Notes: generated by a model from the sequence alone, not told the origin. Shown: positions 45,962 to 58,444, numbered from the stretch's first letter. The stretch is 64,000 bases of DNA from Eucalyptus grandis (GCF_016545825.1 NC_052618.1:60194561-60258560), one strand, 5' to 3'. A program made the numbers and translations.

Positions 45962-46198
45962 AGGTCCTCCAGCATGGTGGTGGCGACCACGATCGCCGCG
46001 ATGCTGCCCTTCTTCGGGGACATCATGGCGCTGATCGGAGTGTTCGGAGTAGTCCCCCTGGACTTCATATTGCCCATGATTTTCTATAACGTGGCCTTCA
46101 AGCCTTCAAGGAGGCGCTTTGTGTTTTGGGTGAACACGATGATCATTGCCGCGTCCTCGGTGTTGGTGGCCATCGGTGCTCAAAGGAAACAGCGATGA
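45962..46198 (+). pseudogene. C-terminal fragment of GABA/amino-acid transporter (AAAP family)
   Basis: From 45974 the frame reads MVVATTIAAMLPFFGDIMAL, then GVVPLDFILPMIFYNVAFKP and FVFWVNTMIIAASSVLVAIG, ending QRKQR and TGA. This is the last two to three membrane helices of a plant GAT1/LHT-type transporter (PLDFILPM and FYN..FKPS motifs). A full protein has about 450 residues and continues some 20 residues past IGA; here the end is replaced and the first ~370 residues are missing. GC content is visibly higher than its surroundings. It lies 119 bp from the Notchless exon on the opposite strand. Confidence 0.82.
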
Positions 46199-47639
46199 GG
46201 TGAAAGAAAGGACTTCAGGATTGTCTTCTTAAGATGCAAAATTGGAGCTGGGGATTTTGAAATAACGTTTCAAAGCTTTCTTTTTGGAGCTATTCTGAAT
46301 AATTTCTCACTGTCTCCTGACGTTTGTGGAAGAGAGAATTTATGGAGAAAACCTGGATTGGATTTCAATCCTTTTTGTGATGACTCTTCTGATGCTGTAG
46401 TTTTCATTGCTTATGTGAAACCTGGATGATTGCTTGAAGGATCGCTCAGCCACCATTGTAGTTGCTCAACCAAGTGAGCAAGGAGAGACTGAGATTGTTG
46501 CTCAAGCAAGAAGTGGTAGGAAAAATAGGAGGCTAGGGTGAAGGAGGAGGAAGAAGAGGGGTCGAAGGTGCTGCTGGTGCGCCACGAGGGAGATATACTA
46601 ACCCATTTTTTTGCCATATGGTGCCTTAATCATCATCAATCATTGATGCATTGAGTAATAAATTCTAGAATAACTTTTTAAATAGATCAATGGTTGGGAT
46701 CAATAAGCCACGGAATGGGAGCACAAATGGGGGACCGACCCTGTGACACCCAAGTTTCAATAGGGTCGGAATCGGTCGGTTCTTTAAAGTGAAATGGCAA
46801 GTCTATATATTATCATCCAGATCTCGAAGTGGAATAGCCACTAGAATTGTGGATAGAGGCCCACCTTATATATATATATGTTAATGATGAATCTCTACAT
46901 TTTGTTATTGCAACTTTTACTTTATTCAACCTGCGATGGAGATATGAAAGTCATCCTAAAGTGATTGGATCTGCAATTATTCTTTCTTCCCCAATCATAG
47001 TTTTAATGCATGTATTTGTATTCCCAACTATGTGGGCAACGCTTGACGATTCTGGACACCTCCAATCAGTTTGAGGAAATATAAAGGATGTCCTTGAATC
47101 GGTCTAAGCTATTAAAGCTAGCATCGTTATTCATGGGATTGGAAATCGTTCCGTCTCAAAAGAATTGGGGGAGACAGTGATCTACTTGTGTGGCTAAGTC
47201 CCTGTAATTTCAGTTTTCCTAGTTAAATCCTTCTTATCCTTACACAAAACATCTAGTCAGGTCCTTCGAGTACAAACTACAGCAAATCCAACTGACCTGG
47301 CCGTAAAAAGAAGCCAAAAAGTAACGTGAATTAATTATTAATTACGTGGACACTCACCAAGGCATTGTAGATAGTGAATGAATTTAATTCTTTTTTATTT
47401 TAAATTTTATGCTCTGACTAATTCACTATCCACAGTGAGTTTTTACATAAGTTATATTTAATCCACACCACACTACGGCGTCTTTTGATAGCTGGATTTG
47501 GCTGAATCTTACGTCGGGAGTATTTATTAGAAAAATTGAAAGTTTAAGAATAATAATTGGAAAAGTGATGGACATACAAGGACGAAAAGAAAGTTTTTTA
47601 TTAACAAAACGAGAAATGTAATTTTTTTCTTTTATTTAT
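46199..47639. other. No gene recognised
   Basis: Unassigned DNA between the transporter fragment and the citrate synthase pseudogene. Minus-strand (46411-46617) and plus-strand (46847-47074) open frames show no family features. Confidence 0.55.
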
Positions 47640-47640
47640 T

Positions 47641-47641
<1 letters not shown>

Positions 47642-47688
<47 letters not shown>
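47642..47688. repeat. (GA)n microsatellite
   Basis: About 23 GA units directly adjoining the broken last exon of citrate synthase. Confidence 0.95.
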
Positions 47689-47692
47689 CAGC

Positions 47693-50600
47693 CTACTTTT
47701 GGGCCTCTCTAAAGGCAAACCAAGTGCCCTGTCCCATATCAACTGAAAGTGCAAAAACCCCTCCATTAACTCTTAAGACTGAAAAATCAATACTCAACAG
47801 TAAATGAACAATAGAGGAGTACCTGTGAGCATATTTCAATGCTCCTTGATACGCCAAAAAGAACGGTAAAGTATCTATTGCATAGTTTCAAAAGAAATTA
47901 AACTCCATCTAAATCTCCCATCCCCCCCCAAAAAAAAAAAAAAAAAAAGAAGCACGCGCACACAGTAAAAACAGACTGTAAGCAACAATAAGAAACGTCA
48001 CCTTGCTTCCGTCAAACCAAAATGATTCAGCAAGACTCCACTGTGAGCATCCACATTAGGCCATGGGATTTTGACCTACAAGAATCCCCAACCACGCGCG
48101 GATACAGTATCACAAAAATCCCATCAGGTACAACACTAGAACATAGACCCACAAATGCTGCAGGAAGTGTACCTTAATTTGTGTACACACGTGCTATCCA
48201 TACTTAGTTCTTTTTCTGGTGATTCTAGGAAAGTATATTAGCCAATTAATAAACAACCAGATGATTTAGAAAACCTACATTACTTTGAAAGAAATAAAAT
48301 GTATATTAAATCAATCTTTCTCATACAAAACTTTATCATTGCATGGTAATTTGGACCCATAGACTGAAAAATTGGAAATGTTTTATCACCATGCAAGTCT
48401 GATCATTCTCTCTCATAGTATTCCCTTCTCTATGAATTGAGCTTGACTTAGATAATTGTGACTGTTTTGGAGCAACGTATCGCATTGATAGAAAGTGCCC
48501 ATCTAGATAGATAAATAAAGTGATAAATAAACCAATGAAAGGATCAAGGAAGAGAAAGACACTAGTGTATTGAAGAAAAAGGGTTGACAGAGATGATAAC
48601 TAAGAACAGCATGTAACTAAAACTATTGAAGAAAAAGATATAAGTCAAAAGGCAAAGGAAGAGACAGAAAAAGAAAGGGGGAAAACCACAGTTATTTGAG
48701 AGGAGAAATGAAAGGGCAAAAATAGAACACCTGATTTCTAGCATATCCCCACGACCAAAAAGAAAAGACCGAAAAAGGAAAATGATAGGACGAAAGAACA
48801 ATCCATCAAATTCAAGATTTACTTCTCTCTTTTTTCCCCATAAATTACATCAAGACTTAAGGGGCTGTGACTAGTTACTTTTTTTGTGTAAGTCCGTACT
48901 CTTCTAGAGTTTGACCATCAAATTATCTTGTTTCACACAATCAAATAAGATGGAGAAAAAACTACCGAATTCTAAAAGGCCATCACCCGAAGGGGCAAAA
49001 TTCAGTTTTCACTGTCCTCTGACTATCACGAAGAATCACAAGAAAAAAGCCCATCAGACAGCATATTGACTTTTAGTCACTATAAAATCTCGACAAATTT
49101 CATGATTTTCTTCTTCTTTGTGAAGGTGAATTTGACATAATGATGAATGTACTAAGAATACAGAATTTTAATTAAAAAAAAACCAAAGTATAATCTAAAA
49201 ACATAATTGCATTTCACTCAGCAAAAGCATAATAGTATGACGGTAAAGCATGAATTTGACATTCACTAAAAGTCAACGGTGAAGAGTTTTTAATTAACAC
49301 AATACCTTTTCCAACTCAGTCAGTATAGGAGGTACCACTTCATAAAGCTTCGAAACCTAGTCATTCAAATTATGGTAGATGGTTAGTCAAACAGTAAGTT
49401 TATTAAATAACATAATTAGTCACACCAAGCTAATTTTTGTACACAATGAGGGCTGAAATACTAACCAGTTGGAAAAGTGGATCATCAGGCAAATGCGTCA
49501 GAGCAAACTCCCTCTGACATGTATATCTGGGATCCGTTTGCCGGAGCACTCCATGACCATACCCAGGAACAACCTGCATACTCAAAAGGAGAAAAGAAAA
49601 GAATGGACAAACGATCGGCAAAATTCCACTTAGAATTTCAGTTGGGCATGAGCCTGCTAAGTTTGAGGACAATACATTGAGACACGCAAAATTTACAAAG
49701 TGCCGGAAGATAACAATTATAATATCACTTCAACGGCCTCTCCTACGTGGCGACATCTAATCCCAATGAAGCACATGATAAGAATCTAGTGAATGTAAAA
49801 AGAAGCAACTTATTATTACAACATTGAACAAAGAGTGAATCAGCATTTCCGAAATTGACACGTTAATGTATGGAAAACCAAATTCAACCGAGTGAAGCAT
49901 TAGCATCATCGAGAGTTTACAGATTTCTCAAAATACCCTAACAGACACAAGCTGCACAGACCACCTTTTAACATTTTCTCTCGATTAGATAGCAATGTAA
50001 AGAGGGGAGGTCCCAAAAATGGATATGTTGGACTTTGAACTAAACCAATGATGGTGAGTGCCACTCTATGATTCCATGATGGAACCAACATATTGCTTGA
50101 AGGGGCATAATGCAACCACCCGGTTTAAGGCAGTAATCCAAGAAAGTAACAGAAATAGGGAGCAACAAATTGTCCGACACTCAATTTTTAACAGTATTCA
50201 GGAATTTACTGAGACCGTGTCAATAAACACCTCACATTGGCTGGTTAATCTAATGTCTCAAAGGAGAGAAGTACTCTATACAAGACTGAAATTACATAAA
50301 TAAGATGTAATACATATTCACATTCAGGCTCGAGCTCTTAGGATCAGCAGCACGCCAAGGGGGACTGGCAACGGCCATTGTCTCCTTGGCCATAAGGTGC
50401 CGTGGTATATTTTTTCCAATAACCAGAGATATTTTTTGTAATACTTTTTATTTCACGTCTCCCCTTAGGATCTTGCAAAATTTTCATTTCAGCCCCTAAT
50501 CTAAGGTTCTGCATTTCGTTTATCCCTGCATGGTTTGATATGTAAACACCATATAAAGGCAACACCAAAGCATACCAAAAAAAAAAAAAAATTGACAATA

Positions 50601-53600
50601 TGTGAGACGCAGACAAAGAGTTTCATGAAACAGTACTTTTCTTGCCTGAAATCACCAAGATTAAACCTCAAGGACTGTCTTTCAAATGGTGAGTAACAGT
50701 AACTTTACCAAAAACATAATATATGAGATAGATGAATGCAGCTTGCCACTATTCATCAAACAGTATTTTTCTGCTCAATGATGATGCTTCAAATATTTTC
50801 TCGTGGGAAGCTTCTAGGATCAACATAATTAGAACTCATCTTCTGTCTTTTGTTCCAGCAATCGCCTCTCCCTCTTACTAGCTGATTTGTTCGCATTACT
50901 TTTTTAGTCGATTTTCTCTAACACCATTAAAGTTTACCTACAAAAATAAAAGCTAAAGGGCACCTTTCTTTGTCACTTCATGCATCAGCAGTGTTCACAC
51001 TAAGGCAATTCTTTTCTACTTACAAACCCATCAATTCCCATAGAGAGAAGCAAACTAACCACCCATCTAAACAGCTCATCCAATTTGAAATTCACTAAAA
51101 CGAGACCTTACAGCAATCCATTGACACTAAGATGTACTTCAAGTTGGGAACTAACTACCTCCAATGGCACTGAAAAGGTATTACTAGTCTTTAATTCCCA
51201 TATGAGGAAACCTCAGAAGAACAAGAGACTAGTTGATGGTTAAAGTTGCAGCGATGAGTGTAAAGCTCAAGAGTTGTCTTACTAGAAAAGCATAATTTGT
51301 AAATAGAATGGTCCATATATGAACCTGAAGGAACATAACCCCGGCTGATAATTGGGTCATTGGGTGAGCGGTTACATCCAGACCATCAATGAACTTGTAC
51401 AACTTATCTGCAAGCAATTTTAGAAAGGCGGTGATCGTCGAAAGCCAAAATATCAAGGTTATCAGTATATAGAAAGAAAAACATCATGAGCACTATAGAC
51501 CATGGCATCAACACCAAAGAATCACAGTATCTTGTTAAGGACGGATTACTTCAGTAAAGTTAAGATGGACATCAGAGCACTATGTGCAGCCATTGAATAT
51601 TTAGATAGATTTAGCCCTTTTTACAGTCATCAGAATTCTAAATAATTAGCCAATGACCCTAGCTTGAAAGGTTCTTAAGCCTAACATTTAAAAACCTTCA
51701 AATTTTCCTAAAATACTAAGCTAAAAAATCAGAGTCAAATTACCCTTTAGCGTAAGATATAGACAAGTCACCAAATAGCACCAGAAAGAGAGCAGTACAC
51801 TAATAGAATCCACATGAACTACCCAACTAGAGTCTGTTCCTCATCCTCTTTTCCAACTGAGGATTCATGAGCTTTGATGTTCATTTTATCTTTCAATCAA
51901 AACTGTCAAAGCAGAAGCACGTGCTATAAACATACCCACAAATTTGTTGGTCCGGAGGGAGAGAGAGAGAGAGAGAGAGACCTGGAACTTGAGCACGGTC
52001 TTGCAATTCGGCAGATAGTCCATCTACCTGGGCCTTGTTGGGAACCTGAACCAGAATGGGAGAAGAAACGAGCTATAAGTTTTCCCAAAAGAATTACAAG
52101 CAACTTTACATTTTCCAGTAAATTAAAGCCTAGGAGATACTTTCCTCCACCTTAAGAACTGAAATTTGAGGATTTTCAAAAGAAATAGCTGTTAAGAAGT
52201 TCGTAGCTTAAATACTGTTGTTCTGAAACTCAAACCACGACACAGATTCAAATCAGATGCTAAATGACAGGAAGCAACCAATAAATACTTTCTTCTTAAT
52301 TACCCGAAAGTTCATAATGATCCAAAACTTGGAAAATGCATGTTCTCTCATAATTCCCCAGCACATCGAGAAAACTAAAACTACCTAGCACATCAGGAAA
52401 ACTAAAACTAACATTCTTAATGGTTCTATATAGCTTCAGGAGACATTCTTAAAATATGATATTTCTTTGATACAAACAAGCATGGAACATAGCTCTTTTA
52501 TCTTAGCATCCACAATATTGGAATTTATGGTAAGAAATTAAATGGGCTTGGCAACCCAGCGAACTCCGCTCCCCACCCCCCCAACCCAAAAAACAAAACC
52601 ACTCATGTGGAACTGGACATAGTTTTCCGCTCATCAGAATCTGGCTTGCCCAATCACAAAGATTTTTTTGACATGGGTCGTATAGCCCAATCAATTCCTC
52701 TAAGAGAAGCAGCCTGACTACTGCAGCACTGCCAATATTTTGTTAAACTTATAAATGTGGAAGGGCTTGAGCATGGACATTTAGGCCTGATCTCCCAACC
52801 AGCCCATCAAAGACAATATGACTAGGCTACCCCCGAGCCCATTCGAACCTGTCCATTGACCACCACTTTGATGTATTTGTCATAGTCATAAGTGAAACTG
52901 AATAAGATATCTTCTTCCTCATTCTTATATTTGTTGCACCTAATAAAAATATCCACCGTCTACGAAACCTTACTTTATCCGTGAACTTTTATGCATCACT
53001 TCTTATGAAAAACTCAAGTTCATATTAAAATGCTCCCTTAGAAGATGATGGGGATCGGACAAAAATATTTCTCATTAGTAGTTCCTCCGTCCACCCACAT
53101 TGGCACACCCCTTCCTTTCAATCACAAATTTCTGTGCTGTGGGAACAATTAGATCTTGAGTATCTTGGCATCAAATCAATTTAACTCTCGACATCTTTGC
53201 AAAACTATCATACATAGCTAAATAGCCCTAGACATCATATGCCACTGTACTGTTAAACATTTTAGGAAAATTAAAATATCAAACATAAACATAAACGACC
53301 TTTCCAGTCAAACGACGCCAGAGAAGGCCCTCCGGAAGCGGCTCTCCCCCAGGTTTTGCAGCTGGTAAAACCTTTTGGCATTCAGGAATCGAAAGACCCC
53401 TGAAGCGAATGCCTTGGAAATCAATGAGCCACCATTACAAATTAAATAACATCACATAAAGGAAAGCCAACCATAATAAGAGTCGTAAATGACAGACCGG
53501 AACTACTTCAAAAATCATCATACCAATAGAATCTAGGGCATAAACAACGCTTAATGACAACATACCTCATCTGGGTCAAGCAATGAGGTCTCCCACAGTA

Positions 53601-54201
53601 ACCCCATCATTCCTCTCATGCCACCAAGCACCTTAGCAATTTTCACATAAGATATGTCAAGTAAGAATCAAGAAAAAAGGAACCACCTTTTGCACGAAAA
53701 CAGGTTCCTCCACAAACAAAAAGGGGAGGGCACTTGCACTACTGTAACAAGAGCTGAAATGAAATATTAATGTATATACCAAACCATATCAGTTGTGATA
53801 TTTCGCAACTGAACCTTTCCATGTTCTGATTTCAGTTTCTTCAGTCGCTCCTGTGAGCAAAGGAAAATTTCAAAATGTCAAAAATTAATTTTCTGAGTTT
53901 TAGCATGTCGCCATGCTGCGGTCACATAAGAGACTCAAAAATTGCTCGAGAGCCCATGATGGAGAATATTGGAATTGAACAGAGACCGCTCTAAGGTGTT
54001 TATCAATTTCTAATGCAAACCGATACACCGTTAAGTTTGATTGCCAATACTCCAAATTTCAACGCTAGGATTAGTGTACTATTTATTTATTAATCCCTAT
54101 GGAAAGAGAAAAGAAATAATGTCAAAGGTATTGCCGCAAAGTCAAAAGTAGAACAAAACCTGTTGTTCGGGAATCATCTCCTTCAACTGACTGCGAAGAT
54201 C
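47693..54201 (-). pseudogene. CSY: Mitochondrial citrate synthase, unprocessed pseudogene lacking the catalytic middle
   Basis: Citrate synthase joins acetyl-CoA and oxaloacetate in the TCA cycle. Exons on the minus strand: 54201-54160 (DLRSQLKEMIPEQQ), 53850-53785 (ERLKKLKSEHGKV...), 53631-53566 (VLGGMRGMMGLLWETSLLDP), 53412-53300 ([15 protein letters not shown]...), 52045-51982 (VPNKAQVDGLSAEL...), 51417-51325 (KLYKFIDGLDVTAHPMTQ...), 49573-49466 ([20 protein letters not shown]...), 49356-49306 (VSKLYEVVPPILTELEK), 48075-48002 (IPWPNVDAHSGVLLNHFG...), 47874-47823 (FTVLFGVSRSIEICSQ), 47742-47693 (LIWDRALGLPLERPKS). About 165 residues between the sixth and seventh exon, with both active-site histidines, were not found; the Asp in QTDPRY remains. 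The acceptor before 53412 reads CCAA instead of CCAG at the expected phase. The transit peptide is absent and the last exon runs into the GA repeat. Confidence 0.9.
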
Positions 54202-54204
54202 CTG

Positions 54205-55231
54205 AAGGAAAAAGATATCGTATAAGCAAATCATGCGGTACTACAGTAAAAGGGAAAGTACTTGTTGACGATACCATGAGTCCATGCTATATTCTAGTCC
54301 TAATTTATGACTCTATGTGGTGATATGTATCACAATGAATCAACTGATATGATTGTAAATACGACATTGGTGGACCAAGGCATACGTATTGTGGTCTGGT
54401 GGTTCGATAATGCGCAAGGGGTAGGTCTAGGGCATTAGAAGGTATCAGAGTTGCTGCATAGTATCATAGCATTTGGTTAAACTTCGTTTCTCTAATCCAT
54501 CCAACCAAGCAAACTCAGATTAGTTGTGCAACTTCCTAATGAAATCTCAAGTAAGCATGAAGGTCTCGAAAATCAATTAATTTAGTGATCATGAGTTCCT
54601 TTATGAAATGTCCCAAAATTCTGAGATTGAAATACGCGCAAATGCTGCACGACACGCAGAAGCAAAGGATTGCGGAATATCACTCATTTGTCAATAACCT
54701 TGACTCAAAGAGTCCCTTTTGTTAATCCGTTGACTAAGCCCACATTGTAGTCCCTCTCAAATTGGTAAGGTCGTATCACTTGCGAGATTGCTCAAACCCT
54801 CGTTCGGCATGATAATAGTAAAATAGAGTGATTGTCAAATCCGGCATCAAATGTTAGGATAAAATGGCCATTTTTTTTAATGAGGATGAGTGAAAAATCC
54901 TTTCAGACCAAAAGACCCCTTATTTGACACATCCATGACACTCATTTTGAAATTCTTGCCAATGGAAATTAGGTGATGCAAGATTGATAGAAATCATTAC
55001 GCATGAACTTCCCTTAAATTAATGCATGTCTGTGACCATAAATACATGTTATTTCTCCCACGACTATGTTTTACAGGAGACATATCACCAAGAATCAGAG
55101 ATGTTACTAGGTATATCTCTATTCATACCTTAAATACTTGTCCTTGCACAGGTATTCCCTCTTGAGTACACCAACAGTCGACTCGATCGAGCTATCCCCC
55201 AAAGATTTTTCTCTAGATTTAGTCTGATTAA
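54205..55231. other. Unassigned, possibly interior of the Tat-type element
   Basis: Replaces the expected 5' exons of citrate synthase. No coding domain recognised. Because the motif array and LTR follow directly, this may be the non-coding 3' interior of the same gypsy element; the left limit is not visible. Confidence 0.45.
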
Positions 55232-55711
55232 GGCGGCCGAAGGAATGTTCGGGTCCTGGTCAGGTGATCTATGTTGCAATGCTAGGTGACCGAAGAAAAG
55301 TTCGGGTCCTAGCTAAGCAAAACCTCACGCTAAGCGACCGTAGAAAGGTACGGGTCCTAGCCAATATTTGTTGCTTTAGCAGGCGACCATAGAAATGTAC
55401 GGGTTTTGGAAAAGCAGTTTCCCCATTCGGGCGACTGTAGAAAGATACAGGTCATGAAAAGCAATTTCCTATTCAGGTGACCGTAGAAAGATACGGGTCA
55501 TAGAAAGTGAATCCCCGTTTAGGCGACCGTAGAAAGGTATGGGTCTTGGAAAAGCAGTTTCTTATTCAGGCGATCATAGAAAGGTACGGGTCCTAAACAA
55601 CCAAACACTGCCGTACTGGGCGACCATAGAAATGTACAGGTTCTAGGAAAGCAATCTCTTTACAAAGCCTCATTACTATTATGGGCAACCATAGAAAGGT
55701 ACGGGTCCTGG
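55232..55711 (+). repeat. Ten regularly spaced copies of a 26-bp motif
   Basis: Core GGCGACCRTAG then AAAGGTACGGGTCCT, with variants, starting at 55232, 55285, 55333, 55382, 55430, 55476, 55522, 55569, 55619 and 55684. Steps are 46-53 bp except the last (65). The intervening 20-25 bp vary but often hold GGAAAAGCAGTTTC. It lies 240 bp before the LTR at 55950. Confidence 0.92.
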
Positions 55712-55936
55712 ACATGTAACACCCACTATCTTGAATTACTCTACCCTCCTTGAAGGTAAGTTATTTCAAGTAAGTTCCTTTTACCATTTGCATTAGCATT
55801 TCCATGCATCACATAAATTGTCTTAAAGAAAAAAAAAAAGGAATTCATTTTCTAGCAAAAATCATTCAATGCATGTGCTTGATCAAAATTTAGGTCTTAA
55901 TTTATTTTTGAAGGCAACCTTTACGAGCTCACATTC

Positions 55937-55949
55937 AAAGAGGGGTAAC
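55937..55949 (+). other. Polypurine tract of the Tat-type element
   Basis: AAAGAGGGGTAAC directly before the TGTTGACACC start of the LTR. Confidence 0.75.
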
Positions 55950-56570
55950 TGTTGACACCTAAATTTTTACATAAAAAATGTGTTAATTTTTACCCAAAAA
56001 AATTAAAATTGCATAATATATAGTTTAGAAACATTTATTTTATTTTATTCCATTTTTGCATTGGACCGACAGTGAGCGTTGATACGACGTGAGATTTTTC
56101 ACATATTCAGATAATATATACTGATGGACATATTTTTTAGCAGAAATGAAGGTTTTGGATGGAATATTTGAAAAAATACAAAAGAAAATATTGCGCAAGA
56201 TGCATATATTTCAACGATATATTCAAGGGATTATGCACAAGCAAAATTGGAAATAAAATATTTCATAGATATCAAATTCCTGGCCTATAAGGGTCGTTTG
56301 TGTACGGACACCGGGGGGAGAAAAATTGAAAGAATCGAGAGAAAAAGTTTCATGAGAAGGAGAGAAAAAAAATTCGAGAGAATTCGTGCAAAAAATTTCG
56401 TGAAGAAAAGTGGGGGGCTTTTTCCTTTGTTCAACACAAAAAGGGAAGAGAAAAACCTGCTGAGGGAAAGTAAAAAGTCTGCATAAGAGGGCAGCAGAGA
56501 AAAGAACAAGGAGAGGACGTGGGAAGTGATGTGAGGGAGACATGAGGAGAGAGAAAAAGAAAAAAATGAT

Positions 56571-57077
56571 TAATACCTTGAAAAACCCCAAAACTTGTAC
56601 ACTTGTGACAAATTTACCCAAAACTATTTTTTTGACAATGAAAAACCCAAAACTGGTACACTTGTGACAAATTTACCCTAACTAACTATAAAAAAACCAT
56701 AAACTGGTACATTTATGACCAATTTACCAAAAACTAATTTATTCGACCACAAAAAACCCCAAACTGGTAAATTTGTTACTAATATACCCTTCACTAAATT
56801 AGATTAATACCACAAAAAAATCAAAAAAATTGTAAACTGTTACAAACGGAGTGTAAAATCTCAAATTGATATACCGGTCAATTGTCACGTGTCATTTAAC
56901 TTTATAATTTAACAAGAAAATTTAACTAAAACTAACATATGGTAAATTTATCACAAGTGTACCAGTTTAGGGTAAATTTGTCAAAGGTATACCAGTTTTG
57001 GGTTTTTGGTGGTCAAAAAAATGGTTTGGGGGTAGATTTGTCACAGGTGTATCAGTTTTGGGTTTTTCAGGATATTA
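56571..57077. mobile_element. Foldback/MITE-like element with long imperfect terminal inverted repeats
   Basis: The left end TAATACCTTGAAAAACCC pairs with the right end GGGTTTTTCAGGATATTA. Inside each half the word AAACTGGTACACTTGTGAC plus AAATTTACCC repeats (left: 3-4 direct copies about 65 bp apart; right: 3 inverted copies), so the whole 507 bp can fold back. TTA flanks both ends as a possible 3-bp target duplication. No coding capacity. Confidence 0.8.
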
Positions 57078-57119
57078 ACCTAAAGGAAAAAAAAAAGAAA
57101 TGAAAAAGGGGGCTACTGT

Positions 57120-57800
57120 TCGTCTTCCTTGTGCAGCCCTTGGTTGACACCGCCACGCCTCCGAATGCCGGCGTCTCCCTTTGTCGGCCACTGCCGCTCC
57201 GCCTGTAATCTAGCGACGCCGCTGCCGTGACCTATGGCAGCCCGCGAGCCCCCCTCGCCGAGCCCCTGTCGCGTCTCCGCTCACCACTGCGCCTCACCCG
57301 CAACCTACAACTCGCCCCACAGTAGCCCACTCGTCAATGTCCTCCTTCGGGCGACCCAGCCGACGCTCGAAGCCGCAACCGCCCACTTCTGGATGCCGCA
57401 CCACCACTGCTCGCCTCTACCCGAGCACCAGCCGAGCTTCTTCGCTGGCATCTGCTGTTGCCCACTACAGCGTGCCTGCACGAGCACCGCCGCCGCCGAT
57501 GCCGCAACAACCTGACGCCGCCCTCCCACAGCAGCGCCACCAAAGCCCAACGCCTCCATTGCTGCTTCCCTCCTACCATTGCTCGCTCGCAACAATTGCC
57601 GAACCCCCTCGGCCTCCACCTACGCTTCCGCTCGAAGCCCGACACCGCTGCGCCTCTGCAACTCGCGACCCAGTGACCTGCGAGTTGCACGCCGTGGCTT
57701 GCTTGCTACCCGCCAGCCTTCGTCAGAGCTCTGGTGCCGACCACCTCCTGTCCCAGCAACCATAGCCCGACCTCGGCCAAATGTAAGTTGCCGTGGTCCT
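57120..57800. other. GC-rich, low-complexity segment of the LTR
   Basis: Rich in GCCGCC/CACCAC words on the plus strand. It gives open frames on both strands (for example 57337-57765 plus, 57305-57690 minus) made of Pro/Ala/Ser/His or Arg/Gly. No domain is visible and I do not call a gene. Confidence 0.7.
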
Positions 57801-58237
57801 TTTTAAAACAGAAAAAAGAAAAAAGAAAGTCAATGTAGTTTTTTAATTTTTAAAAAAGTTTCTTTAGTATTGTACAAATTGAAAGGTGATTTGCATTTTA
57901 TGAATATTCTAAGCATTATCCATAGAGTTTTGCTCAAAATTATTATAATTATTAATTTGATCCGTAAGATGTTAGATCATTTTTTAATTATATTAATTTT
58001 TGAGCATTTTGATAGTATTTTAACTTATTAAATCATCATAATTATTAATTTGATCCGTAAGATTTCGGATCAATTTTTTAATTATTTTGAATTTTCTTAT
58101 ATGTTATGATATTTATGGTCAAAATAATCATTAATTTAGTTTGTGAGACAACGGATTATTTTTTCGATTATTTTAGTCATTTATTTGATGAATATCTTGA
58201 TTAGTTTAGATATATTATTTATCTGATAACTGTTTTT

Positions 58238-58444
58238 TTTTTTTTTTTTGGTGACCCGGGAACCTTCGCTCTGCCGCTTCGCGGCGGAGAGTAAACCCCG
58301 GAGCTCGGGGGCCCCCACCACCGGCCCCGTACGCAGGTAAGTTGCGCGTTGAGCATTGAAGCACTGCGTCCACGAAGTCTCGAACTCTTCCCCTTGGCGT
58401 GGAGGGTACCAAGCCTTAACCGCGCGGCCACCGCGGGCGGTGGT
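58238..58444 (-). mobile_element. tRNA-derived SINE, family 2, inverted copy
   Basis: On the minus strand it starts ACCACCGCCCGCGGTGGCCG, then GGTTAAGGC and AGTTCGAGACTTCG (B box), GGGGTTTACTCTCCGCC, and GGTTCCCGGGTCACC before an A run. The 12-bp ATAACTGTTTTT flanks it at 58226-58237 and 58445-58456. Better preserved than the copy at 26591. Confidence 0.92.

Noticed and set aside
55232..55711. CRISPR-like layout: ~26-bp repeats with ~22-bp variable spacers
   Set aside because: The surroundings are plant retroelement DNA, repeats vary between units, spacers resemble one another, and no cas gene is present.
57234..57765. Overlapping open frames on both strands, up to 142 codons
   Set aside because: They come from GC-rich low-complexity LTR sequence; composition is Pro/Ala/Ser or Arg/Gly with no domain.
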